Shown here: positions 45,295 to 53,920 of the stretch, one piece after another
Layout: every line of letters starts with the position of its first letter
Numbering within the stretch: the stretch's first letter is position 1
Source: Furfurilactobacillus entadae
GTDB lineage: Bacteria; Bacillota; Bacilli; Lactobacillales; Lactobacillaceae
DNA: 64,000 nt
Direction of reading: 5' to 3'
NCBI RefSeq assembly: GCF_045862745.1
Contig: NZ_BQXN01000007.1
Location: 39,083-103,082 of the forward strand
Translations under genes and position numbers: made by a program
Notes under the pieces: model-generated
Databases searched by the model: none
Seen by the model: the letters and a program-made list of their open reading frames with translations, nothing else
What the model was told of the DNA's origin: nothing

Positions 45295-45658
45295 GGGGGT
45301 GTTCTGGATTCGACAGGTATAGGTCGAGCTTGAACTGCGCTTCGTGGGTTGCGGCCACGTAAAAACGCTACCTAATTTTTATCTGCAAAAGATAACAATT
45401 CTTACGCTTTAGCTGCTTAATTGTAGCTTGACGTAGATCCGTCCGTTACGGCCCAGGTTGCGGGTTGCGGGTCTCAAAAATATGGGTTACGCTGCAAGCT
45501 CCCGTCTGAAGTGCGCAGAAGAGATTAATCAGACTTAGCTGATCACGGTTGCCTTGCTAAACGGCGTTTTGGTCAGTGAACTTTAAATGGTTTAGCTATG
45601 AGCGTAGAGGTTCGGGTGGCGATATGCTTGGACGCGGGTTCGATCCCCGCCACCTCCA
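45295..45658 (+). ncRNA. ssrA: Transfer-messenger RNA
   Basis: The 5' end GGGGGTGTTCTGGATTCGAC and the 3' T-arm GGGTTCGATCCCC with acceptor CACCTCC are diagnostic; GGGGGUG pairs with CACCUCC through one G-U. The terminal CCA is not encoded in full (A is followed by TT). The tag frame runs from GCA at 45385 to TAA at 45420 and encodes AKDNNSYALAA. It works with SmpB (20541) and RNase R (18117) to free stalled ribosomes. Confidence 0.97.
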
Positions 45659-45703
45659 TTCATGATTGTTTGTGGTCACATCCATAGCAATCACCAAAGT
45701 TAT

Positions 45704-45735
45704 GAGGGCCAGGGCTAATCTCCTGGCTCTTTTTT
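45704..45735 (+). terminator. ssrA terminator
   Basis: GCCAGG pairs with CCTGGC (flanked by GAG/CTC with a bulge), then six T. Confidence 0.8.
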
Positions 45736-45766
45736 AATGACATTTACAAGGACGGGGTTAAAACTT

Positions 45767-46384
45767 ATGGCGAAGAGTCAAACTGAAATTGAGCAGTTGC
45801 ACCAACAAATCGCAACGTTGCGAAAAGATGATGGGCAGAAGCTGCGGGAACATACGGAAGTCTTTAACGACGCCGTTATTGCCATCATTATTACGATTAT
45901 GGTTTTGGAGATTCCGTTACCAACGGAGGGAAACTACTTAATGTTTCTAAAATCCATTGGTATTTTTATCATCAGCTTTTTTATGGTTGGAGGCTTTTGG
46001 TACCAACTCCATAATGCATACGCGATCGTGAAAGCCTTCAATAAAACAGATTTGACGATCAACTTTTTGTACCTTGTATCACTATCGTTACTGCCAGTTA
46101 TGACCAAGTGGGTAATTAACGATACGTCCAGAGTTGCGGTGTTGAATCTTGGTGTCGTCTACTTGATCACAAGTTTGTTCCAACTGGTGATTACACGACA
46201 AAGTCATCGGAAGCTATGGGACAAGCAAACAACCGGAACGTACTATTCAGACCGAAAAGTGCTCACGCTTGTCGCAATCACACTTGCCATTAATATTGCC
46301 CTTATCGGACTGGCTTGGTGGTTGCCTGGACTTGCCATGGGCCTGTACTTAGCATTGCCGCTGATTAACTTTTTCGTGAATTAG
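45767..46384 (+). CDS. TMEM175-family (DUF1211) predicted potassium channel subunit
   Basis: A 205-residue membrane protein with about six hydrophobic helices. The first carries VFNDAVIAIIITIMVLEIPLP, the equivalent of the RxxxFSD-type motif of TMEM175 channels, with Asn in place of Ser. Bacterial members form tetrameric K+ leak channels. The 35-residue hydrophilic N-terminus could be a short coiled coil. The ATG at 45767 follows AAGGACGGGG; an in-frame ATG at 45737 overlaps the tmRNA terminator. Confidence 0.82.
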   Translation: MAKSQTEIEQLHQQIATLRKDDGQKLREHTEVFNDAVIAIIITIMVLEIPLPTEGNYLMFLKSIGIFIISFFMVGGFWYQLHNAYAIVKAFNKTDLTINFLYLVSLSLLPVMTKWVINDTSRVAVLNLGVVYLITSLFQLVITRQSHRKLWDKQTTGTYYSDRKVLTLVAITLAINIALIGLAWWLPGLAMGLYLALPLINFFVN

Positions 46385-46634
46385 TTGCTCAAACGAAGCA
46401 AACTTGAAAATAAATGCGCGGGATGATTTGTCGTCTAGGCTTTTATTAAATAAGGTGGGAACACAATTAAATTGACTGATTATGTTACCAAACTTGACTG
46501 TAACTAGGCCACTCATGGCAGGGAATTGAGGTCATCGAAATGAAAAGGTTTAGGTTCGACAATAACGGGCAAAGTGAGCGAAAATAAAATATAAATCCTT
46601 AACTATTAATTCGTGAAAGTTTGCGACATATGAT

Positions 46635-46684
46635 TGTAATTTCCTTGTAATGGTAATTAAGGTGATCTCGTAGTTAAATATAAC
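46635..46684 (+). promoter_or_regulatory. WalR box and promoter of the LysM-CHAP gene
   Basis: TGTAATTTCCTTGTAAT (46635-46651) matches the WalR consensus TGTWAH-N5-TGTWAH exactly. A -35 TTAAGG (46657) and -10 TATAAC (46679) with 16 bases between follow. The remaining intergenic 46385-46630 shows no gene. Confidence 0.6.
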
Positions 46685-46762
46685 CTGTTAGGTAATTAAG
46701 AAATCTTAGAGAAATCGTAACTAAGATTGTCACAATGAAAACTTTAGGAGTGAATTTTAAGA

Positions 46763-47836
46763 ATGAATAAAGCGTTAAAAGCTACGTTACTTACTTCAAC
46801 GGTTGCAGTTAGTTTATTAGCTACTGCCGGCGTTGCCAATGCATCAACTGTTAAGACAATCAAGGGTGATACTGTTTGGGCTTTCGCTCAAAAGAACAAC
46901 ACAACAATTGATGCCATTGCCAAGGCAAACCACTTGGACAACCCAGCTTTGATCCAAATCGACCAAACGCTGATCATTCCTGATGGCAAGATATCAACGA
47001 CTTCACAAGCTGCTCCTAGCCAAGCTGCTTCACAAGCCGCTAAGACTGATGTTAACGGTGACTACACGGTTCAATCCGGTGACACGTTATCAACAATCAG
47101 TGAAAAGCTCGGTGTCTCTGTTGCTGACTTGATGAACGCTAATGGTTTATCAAGTGCTGATGGTCTTTTGAGCATTGGTCAAGTATTGCACACAACTGGC
47201 CAAGCAAGTGCTGCTAGCCAAGCACCTTCAGCTGCTAGTCAAGCAACGTCAGCTGCCTCAGCAACTTCTGACGCACAACCATCAGCTGCTACGTCAGTTG
47301 CAAGTGCTGCTAGTCAGGCACCAGCAGCTAGTCAAGCTGCCAGTGAAGCACCAGCAGCTAGTCAAGCGCCAGCAGCTAGCCAAGCTCCAGCTTCACAAGC
47401 TGCCGCAGCACCAACCAATGTAAATGTCACAACGACAACTAACACAACAACAACGTCAACACAAACTGTTGCTGCTGGTACTGGCGCAATTGCTGCCGGT
47501 GAGGCCGGTTTCTACAATGGCTATGCCGGGTACCCAGCTGGCCAATGTACTTCATTCGTTGCCGCAATTTTGGGCTCTGAAGGTGTTTCAGCCAGTGAAT
47601 ACTCTTACTTAGGTAATGGTAACGCCTGGGGCGCTTCAGCTGCCGCTCGCGGAATTGCTGTTAACAACACACCAACAGCCGGTTCAGTTGCTTACTTCGG
47701 TTACATGCACGTTGCTTACGTAACTGGCGTTAACGGGAACGGTACGGTTAACATCATCGAAGGTAACTTCGAAGGCCTACCTTCACATTCACGGACGATC
47801 TCAACTAGCGAAGCTGCTGGTTACATCCACTTCTAA
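46763..47836 (+). CDS. Secreted LysM-CHAP peptidoglycan hydrolase
   Basis: A 357-residue exported protein: signal peptide 1-27 (cleavage after ANA), LysM 1 (about 31-74), LysM 2 (about 93-139), a long Ser-Gln-Ala-Pro linker (about 145-225), a Thr-rich stretch, and a C-terminal CHAP domain (about 245-357). CHAP residues are Cys in AGQCTSFV, His in YMHVAYV and Asn/Glu in IIEGNF. It probably cuts peptide cross-links during growth (NlpC/PcsB-like role). The upstream WalR box agrees with control by the essential wall-stress system. Confidence 0.93.
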   Translation: MNKALKATLLTSTVAVSLLATAGVANASTVKTIKGDTVWAFAQKNNTTIDAIAKANHLDNPALIQIDQTLIIPDGKISTTSQAAPSQAASQAAKTDVNGDYTVQSGDTLSTISEKLGVSVADLMNANGLSSADGLLSIGQVLHTTGQASAASQAPSAASQATSAASATSDAQPSAATSVASAASQAPAASQAASEAPAASQAPAASQAPASQAAAAPTNVNVTTTTNTTTTSTQTVAAGTGAIAAGEAGFYNGYAGYPAGQCTSFVAAILGSEGVSASEYSYLGNGNAWGASAAARGIAVNNTPTAGSVAYFGYMHVAYVTGVNGNGTVNIIEGNFEGLPSHSRTISTSEAAGYIHF

Positions 47837-47855
47837 GCATTAACTTATTAAACTT

Positions 47856-47888
47856 AAGGTCACCCATGATTAAATGGGTGACCTTTTT
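47856..47888 (+). terminator. LysM-CHAP terminator
   Basis: AAGGTCACCCAT pairs with ATGGGTGACCTT, then a T-run. Confidence 0.9.
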
Positions 47889-47985
47889 GTTTTGTTAAAA
47901 CGGTGCTAATTATTCAGTTTTGAACAAGGATATTGTATACTACCCGTGAATGATCCTAATAATGATGCATCATGGAGGAAACGAA

Positions 47986-48309
47986 ATGGCAATTCCTGAA
48001 GTATTAACGACGTTTGTGGAAACAAATAATGCAGAGGACGCGGCCGGAATGTTGGCAACGTTTGCAGAAAATGGGTCTGTGAACGACTGGGGAAACGAAT
48101 ATAACGGTCAAAAAGCAGTGGCTGGCTGGATTCAGTCCGATAATATCAGTAAACACTCACGGTTCAAAGTTGTGGGGAGTGAACAGGTATCGGCGACTGA
48201 ATGGATCTTAAACATTACGGTAACTGGTGAAGGCTTTAACGGAACTGGTCCGCTTCGCTTCACATTAAAAGATGATAAAATTGTTTCACTGGTTATTGAA
48301 CCAAATTAG
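47986..48309 (+). CDS. SnoaL-like (NTF2-fold) protein
   Basis: A 107-residue single-domain NTF2-like protein (FVETNNAEDAAGMLATFAEN, then NEYNGQKAVAGWI) starting at the ATG at 47986 behind GGAGG. Proteins of this size often bind small hydrophobic ligands or are orphan enzymes. It is monocistronic and has no sequence similarity that I can see to the SnoaL half of the protein at 37755 beyond the fold. Confidence 0.82.
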   Translation: MAIPEVLTTFVETNNAEDAAGMLATFAENGSVNDWGNEYNGQKAVAGWIQSDNISKHSRFKVVGSEQVSATEWILNITVTGEGFNGTGPLRFTLKDDKIVSLVIEPN

Positions 48310-48511
48310 TGTGAACAATGACGCAACGTTTTGACTTAAAAAGTCAGGGCGTTGTTTGTTTTTATGCACCAAAATGGTCAGTTGACAATGAAAATTTTTT
48401 TCTTTTTGATTTTGAAATGGCGTGGTCTATGCCAGCGGCGTGAATCCTTTAAATGATTGTGTTTCGATAATGTTATCGGTTACATTTTTTGAACAAATGT
48501 GTAAAAAAGGC

Positions 48512-48528
48512 TTGTAAAAACGCTTACA
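48512..48528 (+). promoter_or_regulatory. cre box at glucokinase promoter
   Basis: TAAAAACGCTTACA (48515-48528) has one mismatch to the cre consensus and overlaps a likely -35 TTGTAA (48512). The -10 is weak. Confidence 0.5.
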
Positions 48529-48597
48529 TTGTAAGAGAATAAACCGTAAACCTTTTACAGGATCGATTAGATTGAGCGACTTAAGGAGAATGTAGTT

Positions 48598-49623
48598 ATG
48601 GCTAAGAAGAAATTGATTGGGGTTGACCTTGGCGGGACAACCATCAAATTTGCGATTTTAACACTGGATGGCGATGTTCAACAAAAATGGAGCGTTCCAA
48701 CGAACATCTTAGACGAGGGATCACACATCATTCCTGACATCATCCAATCTATTAATCACCACCTGGATTTGTACAAGATGGCTGCGGCCGATTTTGTTGG
48801 GATCGGAATGGGAACGCCGGGAACGGTTGACCTTAAAGCCGGAACAGTAACAGCGGCTTACAACCTGAACTGGAAGACCACTCAGAATGCGAAGGAACAG
48901 ATCGAAGCTGGCACACACATGAAGTTTGCGTTGGATAACGATGCAAACGTTGCTGCACTTGGTGAACGCTGGAAGGGTGCAGGTAATAACGAAGCTGACG
49001 TGGACTTCATTACATTAGGAACCGGGGTTGGTGGTGGAATCATCGCCAGCGGTCGTTTGCAGCATGGTGTTAACGGTGCCGGTGGTGAAGTTGGCCACGT
49101 GACGGTTCAACCTGGTGGTTATTTATGTACCTGTGGGAAACACGGTTGTTTAGAGACGTACGCGTCTGCAACCGGGATCGTTCATTTAGCACATGATTTT
49201 GCTGAGGAATATGCTGGTAATTCTAAGCTAAAGAAGATGGTTGATAACGGTGATGAAATTACCGCTAAGATTGTCTTTGATTTAGCCAAGCAGGGTGACT
49301 TTTTGGCAAACGAAGTGGCGAAGAAAGTCGGCCAATACCTTGGATTGGCCGTTGCCAACCTTGGGAATGTGTTAAACCCAAGCTACATTGTTATTGGTGG
49401 TGGTGTTTCTGCTGCGGGCCAATTCCTGTTGGATCTTGTTGACGAAAACTTCCAAAAAGAGGCTTTCGCAACGGTTCGCGCCTCAACAAAACTACGCTTG
49501 GCTAAACTTGGAAATGACGCCGGTGTGATCGGTGCTTCCTCACTGGCATTACGGTTTGCCGATGACAGCGACCTGACGGATTCCGCCAAGGTTGCTAGCA
49601 CAGCGGCCATTGTAACCGACTAA
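48598..49623 (+). CDS. glcK: ROK-family glucokinase
   Basis: Phosphorylates glucose with ATP. 341 residues: GVDLGGTTIKFAIL ATP loop at the N-terminus, LGTGVGGGI, the catalytic DNDANVAALGE, and the ROK zinc site CTCGKHGCLETYAS. It lacks an N-terminal helix-turn-helix, so it is an enzyme and not a NagC/XylR-type regulator. AAGGAG precedes the ATG. It is 57 bases ahead of a glucose-uptake gene, forming a non-PTS glucose route. Confidence 0.94.
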   Translation: MAKKKLIGVDLGGTTIKFAILTLDGDVQQKWSVPTNILDEGSHIIPDIIQSINHHLDLYKMAAADFVGIGMGTPGTVDLKAGTVTAAYNLNWKTTQNAKEQIEAGTHMKFALDNDANVAALGERWKGAGNNEADVDFITLGTGVGGGIIASGRLQHGVNGAGGEVGHVTVQPGGYLCTCGKHGCLETYASATGIVHLAHDFAEEYAGNSKLKKMVDNGDEITAKIVFDLAKQGDFLANEVAKKVGQYLGLAVANLGNVLNPSYIVIGGGVSAAGQFLLDLVDENFQKEAFATVRASTKLRLAKLGNDAGVIGASSLALRFADDSDLTDSAKVASTAAIVTD

Positions 49624-49680
49624 TTGAATCGTACTGCATAAAAAGACATTGAGAGAATTAGAATTGGAGAACGTTGAATC

Positions 49681-50571
49681 ATGGGTATTCTTATTGCACT
49701 GATCCCCGTTGTTGCTTGGGGGAGTATTGGTCTTGTTTCAGGACGGTTGGGTGGCTCAGCTGCTCAACAAACGTTAGGAATGACGATGGGCGCCGTGGTT
49801 TTTGGAATCATCGCCTGGTTCATTTACCAGCCAGCACTCGACGCAAAGGTGTGGATCGCTGGGACCTTATCCGGATTGTTGTGGGTCGTTGGTCAAAGTG
49901 GTCAGTTTACTGCAATGAAGGCCATTGGGGTGTCCAAAACGATTCCGCTGTCAACAGGACTGCAACTGGCCGGGAACGCGCTGGTTGGGGTACTTATCTT
50001 CCATGAATGGGTGACTGGTAAGCAGTACACCCTTGGCACGATTGCTGTCATTGCGTTGATCATTGGTGCAACCTTAACGTCACGGCGGGATAAACGGAAT
50101 GTTCAGCCCGAAGAAAGTGACAACACGGCAGCCGGTGCTCGAGCATTGACATATTCAACCGTTGGTTACGTCATTTACACCGGGATCATTAAGTCGTTTG
50201 AAAAGTGGGGCGGCGTTGGTGACCCAACGAAGTTCACCCATGCTGTTGTGTTACCACAATCAATCGGAATGTTTATCGGTGCGTTGGTGTTTGTGATTAT
50301 GATTGGTGCTCGTCGTGAGATGTGGCAGTTGCCAACATGGAAGAACATCATTACCGGGCTCTTCTGGGGAACTGGGAACCTGTTTATGTTCTTAGCGACC
50401 GTTAAAGTGGGGCTGGCCGTTGCGTACTCAATGGCCCAAATGGGAATCATCATTTCCACCTTTGGTTCAATTTGGCTTTTGGGCGAACGGAAGACGCACT
50501 GGGAAATGGTTAACATTGTGATTGGATCGGTACTGATCATTGCCGGTGGGATCATGTTAGGAACCATGTAA
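49681..50571 (+). CDS. glcU: GRP-family glucose uptake protein
   Basis: A 296-residue membrane protein with ten hydrophobic helices in two repeated halves, of the drug/metabolite-transporter-like glucose/ribose porter family (GlcU/RbsU). Segments such as WGSIGLVSGRLGG and GALVFVIMIGARREMW fit the family. It probably imports glucose with protons, supplying the adjacent glucokinase; ribose is a less likely substrate. Confidence 0.9.
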   Translation: MGILIALIPVVAWGSIGLVSGRLGGSAAQQTLGMTMGAVVFGIIAWFIYQPALDAKVWIAGTLSGLLWVVGQSGQFTAMKAIGVSKTIPLSTGLQLAGNALVGVLIFHEWVTGKQYTLGTIAVIALIIGATLTSRRDKRNVQPEESDNTAAGARALTYSTVGYVIYTGIIKSFEKWGGVGDPTKFTHAVVLPQSIGMFIGALVFVIMIGARREMWQLPTWKNIITGLFWGTGNLFMFLATVKVGLAVAYSMAQMGIIISTFGSIWLLGERKTHWEMVNIVIGSVLIIAGGIMLGTM

Positions 50572-50586
50572 ACTAGAATTAAAAGC

Positions 50587-50624
50587 AAAGACCGCTGAAC
50601 AAATTGTTCAGCGGTCTTTTTTTT
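50587..50624 (+). terminator. glcK-glcU terminator
   Basis: AAAGACCGCTGAACAA pairs with TTGTTCAGCGGTCTTT, then eight T. Confidence 0.93.
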
Positions 50625-50627
50625 AAA

Positions 50628-50764
50628 ACCTAGACCAAAGTTTTTTTAATTGGTCTAGGTGTTTAAACAGTGGGCTTCTACACCGTAAGCATCATTTGGT
50701 TTTGGTATATACCAATTTATGAATTGGCTTTCATTGCCCACCTGTCGCCGTTTTAGTGTATACT
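50628..50764 (+). promoter_or_regulatory. pgi: pgi promoter region with three NagR-like operator elements
   Basis: CCTAGACCAA (from 50629) and TTGGTCTAGG (50650-50659) form an inverted pair, and TTGGTATATACCAA (50702-50715) is a perfect palindrome of the same family as those at glmS and nagB. A probable -10 TATACT is at 50759-50764, with TTGCCC 19 bases before it. The operators lie upstream of the promoter core, so activation or looping is as likely as simple repression. Confidence 0.6.
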
Positions 50765-50802
50765 TGTAATCGTAATCATAGAAAGAAAGAGGTAGAAAAA
50801 GC

Positions 50803-52155
50803 ATGGCACATATTTCGTTTGATAGTTCCAATCTGAAGAAGTTTGTTCAAGACAATGAACTGGGTGAAATGCAGGCAATGGTTACCGCCGCAGACTCAGA
50901 ACTACGGAATGGTACAGGTGCAGGCGCTGACTTCCGCGACTGGATCGATCTTCCCACTGAATATGATAAGGAAGAATTCAGCCGGATCAAGGCTGCTGCT
51001 AAGAAGATTCAAAGCGATTCAGAAGTGTTGGTTGTGATCGGAATCGGTGGTTCTTACCTGGGTGCCCGTGCTGCCATTGACTTTTTAAATGAAGCATTTT
51101 ACACGGCATTACCAGCCAGTGAACGGAAGGGTGCGTTAGTTCTCTTTGCCGGGAACTCCATCTCATCTTCCTATGTGCATGATTTGATCCACGTTATTGG
51201 CGACCGTGACTTTTCTGTTAACGTGATTTCGAAGTCTGGGACAACAACGGAACCATCCATTGCATTCCGGATTTTCAAGGACAAGTTAATTGAAAAGTAT
51301 GGCGCAGCCGGTGCTAAAGACCGGATTTACGCCACAACGGACCGTGTTCGTGGTGCTTTGAAGACAGAATCAGATGCCGAAGGTTACGAAGAATTTGTCG
51401 TTCCTGATGGCATTGGTGGTCGTTTCTCAGTTCTGAGTGCCGTTGGTTTATTGCCAATCGCCGCTTCTGGTGCTGACATTGACCAACTGATGAAGGGGGC
51501 CGCCGATGCTTCTGTTGCCTACACCTCAGACAAATTAACGGAAAACGATGCCTACCGTTACGCCGCTTTACGGAACATTTTATACCGTAAGGGGAAGACA
51601 ACGGAATTGCTTGAAAACTACGAACCAACCATGGCCTTCTTCTCCGAATGGTGGAAGCAACTAATGGGTGAATCCGAAGGGAAGGACCAAAAGGGCATTT
51701 ACCCATCAAGTGCAAACTTCTCAACGGATTTACACTCATTGGGGCAATATATCCAAGAGGGTCGACGGAACCTGATGGAAACGGTTGTGAAGGTTGATAA
51801 GCCAAATTACGACATTGACATTCCTGAAGAAGACAGCGATTTGGACCAAATCGGTTACCTTGAAGGAAAGACAATGGATTACGTGAACACGCAAGCCTTC
51901 CGCGCCGTTACGTTGGCTCACACTGATGGTGATGTTCCGGTTATGGCCGTTCACATTCCTGACCAAACGGAATACTCATTGGGTTACCTGATCTACTTCT
52001 TCGAAATTGCTGTTGGGATCTCTGGTTACCTGAACGGAATCAACCCATTCAACCAACCAGGGGTTGAAGCATATAAGACGAACATGTTTGCATTACTTGG
52101 AAAGCCCGGCTTCGAAGAACAAACAAAGGAAATTCAGAAACGTGTGCAGGAGTAA
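50803..52155 (+). CDS. pgi: Glucose-6-phosphate isomerase
   Basis: Interconverts glucose-6-phosphate and fructose-6-phosphate. 450 residues, the Gram-positive length. GIGGSYLGARA, SKSGTTTEPS and DGIGGRFSVLSAVGLLP are present, with catalytic Glu/His/Lys in the C-terminal half. The gene is intact although the prophage begins just after it. GAGG precedes the ATG. Confidence 0.97.
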   Translation: MAHISFDSSNLKKFVQDNELGEMQAMVTAADSELRNGTGAGADFRDWIDLPTEYDKEEFSRIKAAAKKIQSDSEVLVVIGIGGSYLGARAAIDFLNEAFYTALPASERKGALVLFAGNSISSSYVHDLIHVIGDRDFSVNVISKSGTTTEPSIAFRIFKDKLIEKYGAAGAKDRIYATTDRVRGALKTESDAEGYEEFVVPDGIGGRFSVLSAVGLLPIAASGADIDQLMKGAADASVAYTSDKLTENDAYRYAALRNILYRKGKTTELLENYEPTMAFFSEWWKQLMGESEGKDQKGIYPSSANFSTDLHSLGQYIQEGRRNLMETVVKVDKPNYDIDIPEEDSDLDQIGYLEGKTMDYVNTQAFRAVTLAHTDGDVPVMAVHIPDQTEYSLGYLIYFFEIAVGISGYLNGINPFNQPGVEAYKTNMFALLGKPGFEEQTKEIQKRVQE

Positions 52156-52270
52156 GGGATAGATAGTTTTTGATCACGCAAATATGTAGGCCTAATCTTT
52201 CAACGAAGCGCCTTAATATTTCCTTTGATGTTTCCCCTAGCCGATTTTAGCTTATCTTCAAGCAGTAGGA
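52156..52270. other. Prophage left boundary region (candidate attL)
   Basis: This 115-bp segment separates the pgi stop from the integrase stop. It has no gene and no clear terminator for pgi. Because the integrase lies at the edge, the attachment core is expected here or at the very end of pgi, but the right end of the prophage is outside the window, so the core cannot be read. Confidence 0.5.
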
Positions 52271-53512
52271 TCAGGAAGCGCCAAAATCACTTGCGTTGTG
52301 TTCTGAGTAAAAGTCGTTCAGTTTCTGGACGGCTTTTTCTTTTACAATTGGGGAGATTTCAGCATAGATTCTGGTGGTTTCAACATCAATGTGGCCCAAG
52401 AGGTCTTGGATGTCTTCCAAAGGTACACCTGCCTGTCGTAAATGAACTGCGTAAGTATGCCGCCCATCGTGAACCGTAATTTTAGGAAGCTGGGCTAATT
52501 TAGTTATCGCGCTAAATGCGGTTTCCACAGCACGAGCCCGCACTGCCCGCCCAACATTACGTCCTTTCGTGTACGTAAAAATAAAATCTTTATCGTGTAG
52601 ATGACCATTGGGGGAGGCGATAAGCGCAGTGTCCTGAGCGTACTTAAACGAATAGTATTCTTGATAGGCATTAAAAAGCCGTGGGGTCATAGGAATTTTC
52701 CTAAAACCATGATCGGTTTTTGGATCATCAATGACCACCGTTTCAGGGGTTTCGGCACGATATAAACGGGTGCTATTAACTGTTAGCATACCGGTGCGAA
52801 AATCTATATCTTCCCAACGTCTAGCCATAACTTCACCCTTACGCAAACCAGCGTCGAAGATAGTCAAAAAGAATAAGTACCAAAAAGGATCACGACCACC
52901 ATATGATGCCCATGATAAAAATTCATCTACTTGATTGACTGACCAGTAATGAAGCTTTTTGTTTTTGGCGCTGGGCTTAAATTTGCGTGGAAATTCGACA
53001 CTTGAAGTTGGATTAGTTTCAATTAGTCCTAATTTAACCGCTTTTTGAAGCGCGTTTGAAACAGTAGCATTAATTACGTTGACCGTGTTCCAAGATAAGC
53101 CCTGCTTTGAACGCCCAAAATCAGGAGCTGTAAACAAGGAATTAATAAAATCTTGATGGTCACGTGCTGTGTATTGATCTAGTCGGTAACGGCCAATGTT
53201 GGGATTGATGTAGTGTTTAATGTTATATCTGTGAATAATCATGGTGCCTTCTTTAACATTTGTTTTATATTTTGATACCCACAAATTGAAGTAATCTTGT
53301 AGAAGCATTCGCGAGGGCTCGCTATACTCGGTGTTAGTTGTAGAAATTTTGGCCTCTAGAGCTTTAGCGGCCTTTTTAGCCGCTGCTAAGGTTGTGAATC
53401 CGCTTCGAGTTATTCTTTTCTTTTTTCCAGTTGCCCGATTAAGGCCTACGTATACTTGGAAACGCCATGTAACTTTTCCAGTTTTATCTGTGTATTTTCT
53501 GTAAGATGCCAT
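52271..53512 (-). CDS. int: Tyrosine-family phage integrase
   Basis: A 413-residue site-specific recombinase. The N-terminus (about 1-60, KVTWRFQVYVGLNRATGKKK) is an AP2-like arm-binding domain, followed by a SAM-like core-binding domain and the catalytic domain with Arg in AGLRKGEVMARRW, HDGRHTYAVHLR (HxxR), LGHIDVETTRIY (His and nucleophile Tyr). It belongs to the phage int family of Lactobacillales. It is oriented toward pgi and marks the left end of the prophage. Confidence 0.95.
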   Translation of the reverse strand: MASYRKYTDKTGKVTWRFQVYVGLNRATGKKKRITRSGFTTLAAAKKAAKALEAKISTTNTEYSEPSRMLLQDYFNLWVSKYKTNVKEGTMIIHRYNIKHYINPNIGRYRLDQYTARDHQDFINSLFTAPDFGRSKQGLSWNTVNVINATVSNALQKAVKLGLIETNPTSSVEFPRKFKPSAKNKKLHYWSVNQVDEFLSWASYGGRDPFWYLFFLTIFDAGLRKGEVMARRWEDIDFRTGMLTVNSTRLYRAETPETVVIDDPKTDHGFRKIPMTPRLFNAYQEYYSFKYAQDTALIASPNGHLHDKDFIFTYTKGRNVGRAVRARAVETAFSAITKLAQLPKITVHDGRHTYAVHLRQAGVPLEDIQDLLGHIDVETTRIYAEISPIVKEKAVQKLNDFYSEHNASDFGAS

Positions 53513-53536
53513 AAAAAAATCTCCCTGTCGAAATAC

Positions 53537-53842
53537 TTAGAATTGGATTTCTGTCATTGATTCCTCGATGTCTTCAAACACATTTTTGTTTTGCAAAAAA
53601 TGCTGCCAATCCTTACTGGTGGCATTTTTATTTTGGATAGCAGCTTGAATCTGGTTATAGATTTGCTCAACAGTCGGGTTATACATTCGTTCGACGGCAT
53701 GATCGAGTTTAGCTTCATTCCATCGCTTGGCAGCGGGCCTAGCGTTATTTCGTTTGACTTGAAAGGTTAGTGCCTGTTCACAGTACATATTTTTGATGTT
53801 GGAGTTTGCTTCCAAATATTCTTTAAATTCAATTTCAGTCAT
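53537..53842 (-). CDS. Hypothetical phage protein, 101 residues
   Basis: A soluble, helical protein located between the integrase and a membrane-anchored protein, preceded by AAAGGAG. I do not recognise it. The Glu-rich ends and Gln/Asn-rich middle give no functional clue. Its position is that of accessory lysogeny genes. Confidence 0.65.
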   Translation of the reverse strand: MTEIEFKEYLEANSNIKNMYCEQALTFQVKRNNARPAAKRWNEAKLDHAVERMYNPTVEQIYNQIQAAIQNKNATSKDWQHFLQNKNVFEDIEESMTEIQF

Positions 53843-53883
53843 AATTTTTCTCCTTTTTGGGGTACATATGTTCTTTTTTGCTT

Positions 53884-53905
53884 ATAAATAAAAGCCCAGG
53901 AGGGC
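53884..53905 (-). terminator. Terminator of the membrane-anchored protein gene
   Basis: Minus-strand GCCC-TCCT-GGGC hairpin (53905-53894) followed by TTTTATTT. Confidence 0.6.
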
Positions 53906-53920
53906 GATTATTTAGTGGAA

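Noticed and set aside
47175..47423. 82-codon frame with Gln/Leu repeats
   Set aside because: A shifted reading of the Ser-Gln-Ala linker of the LysM-CHAP gene.
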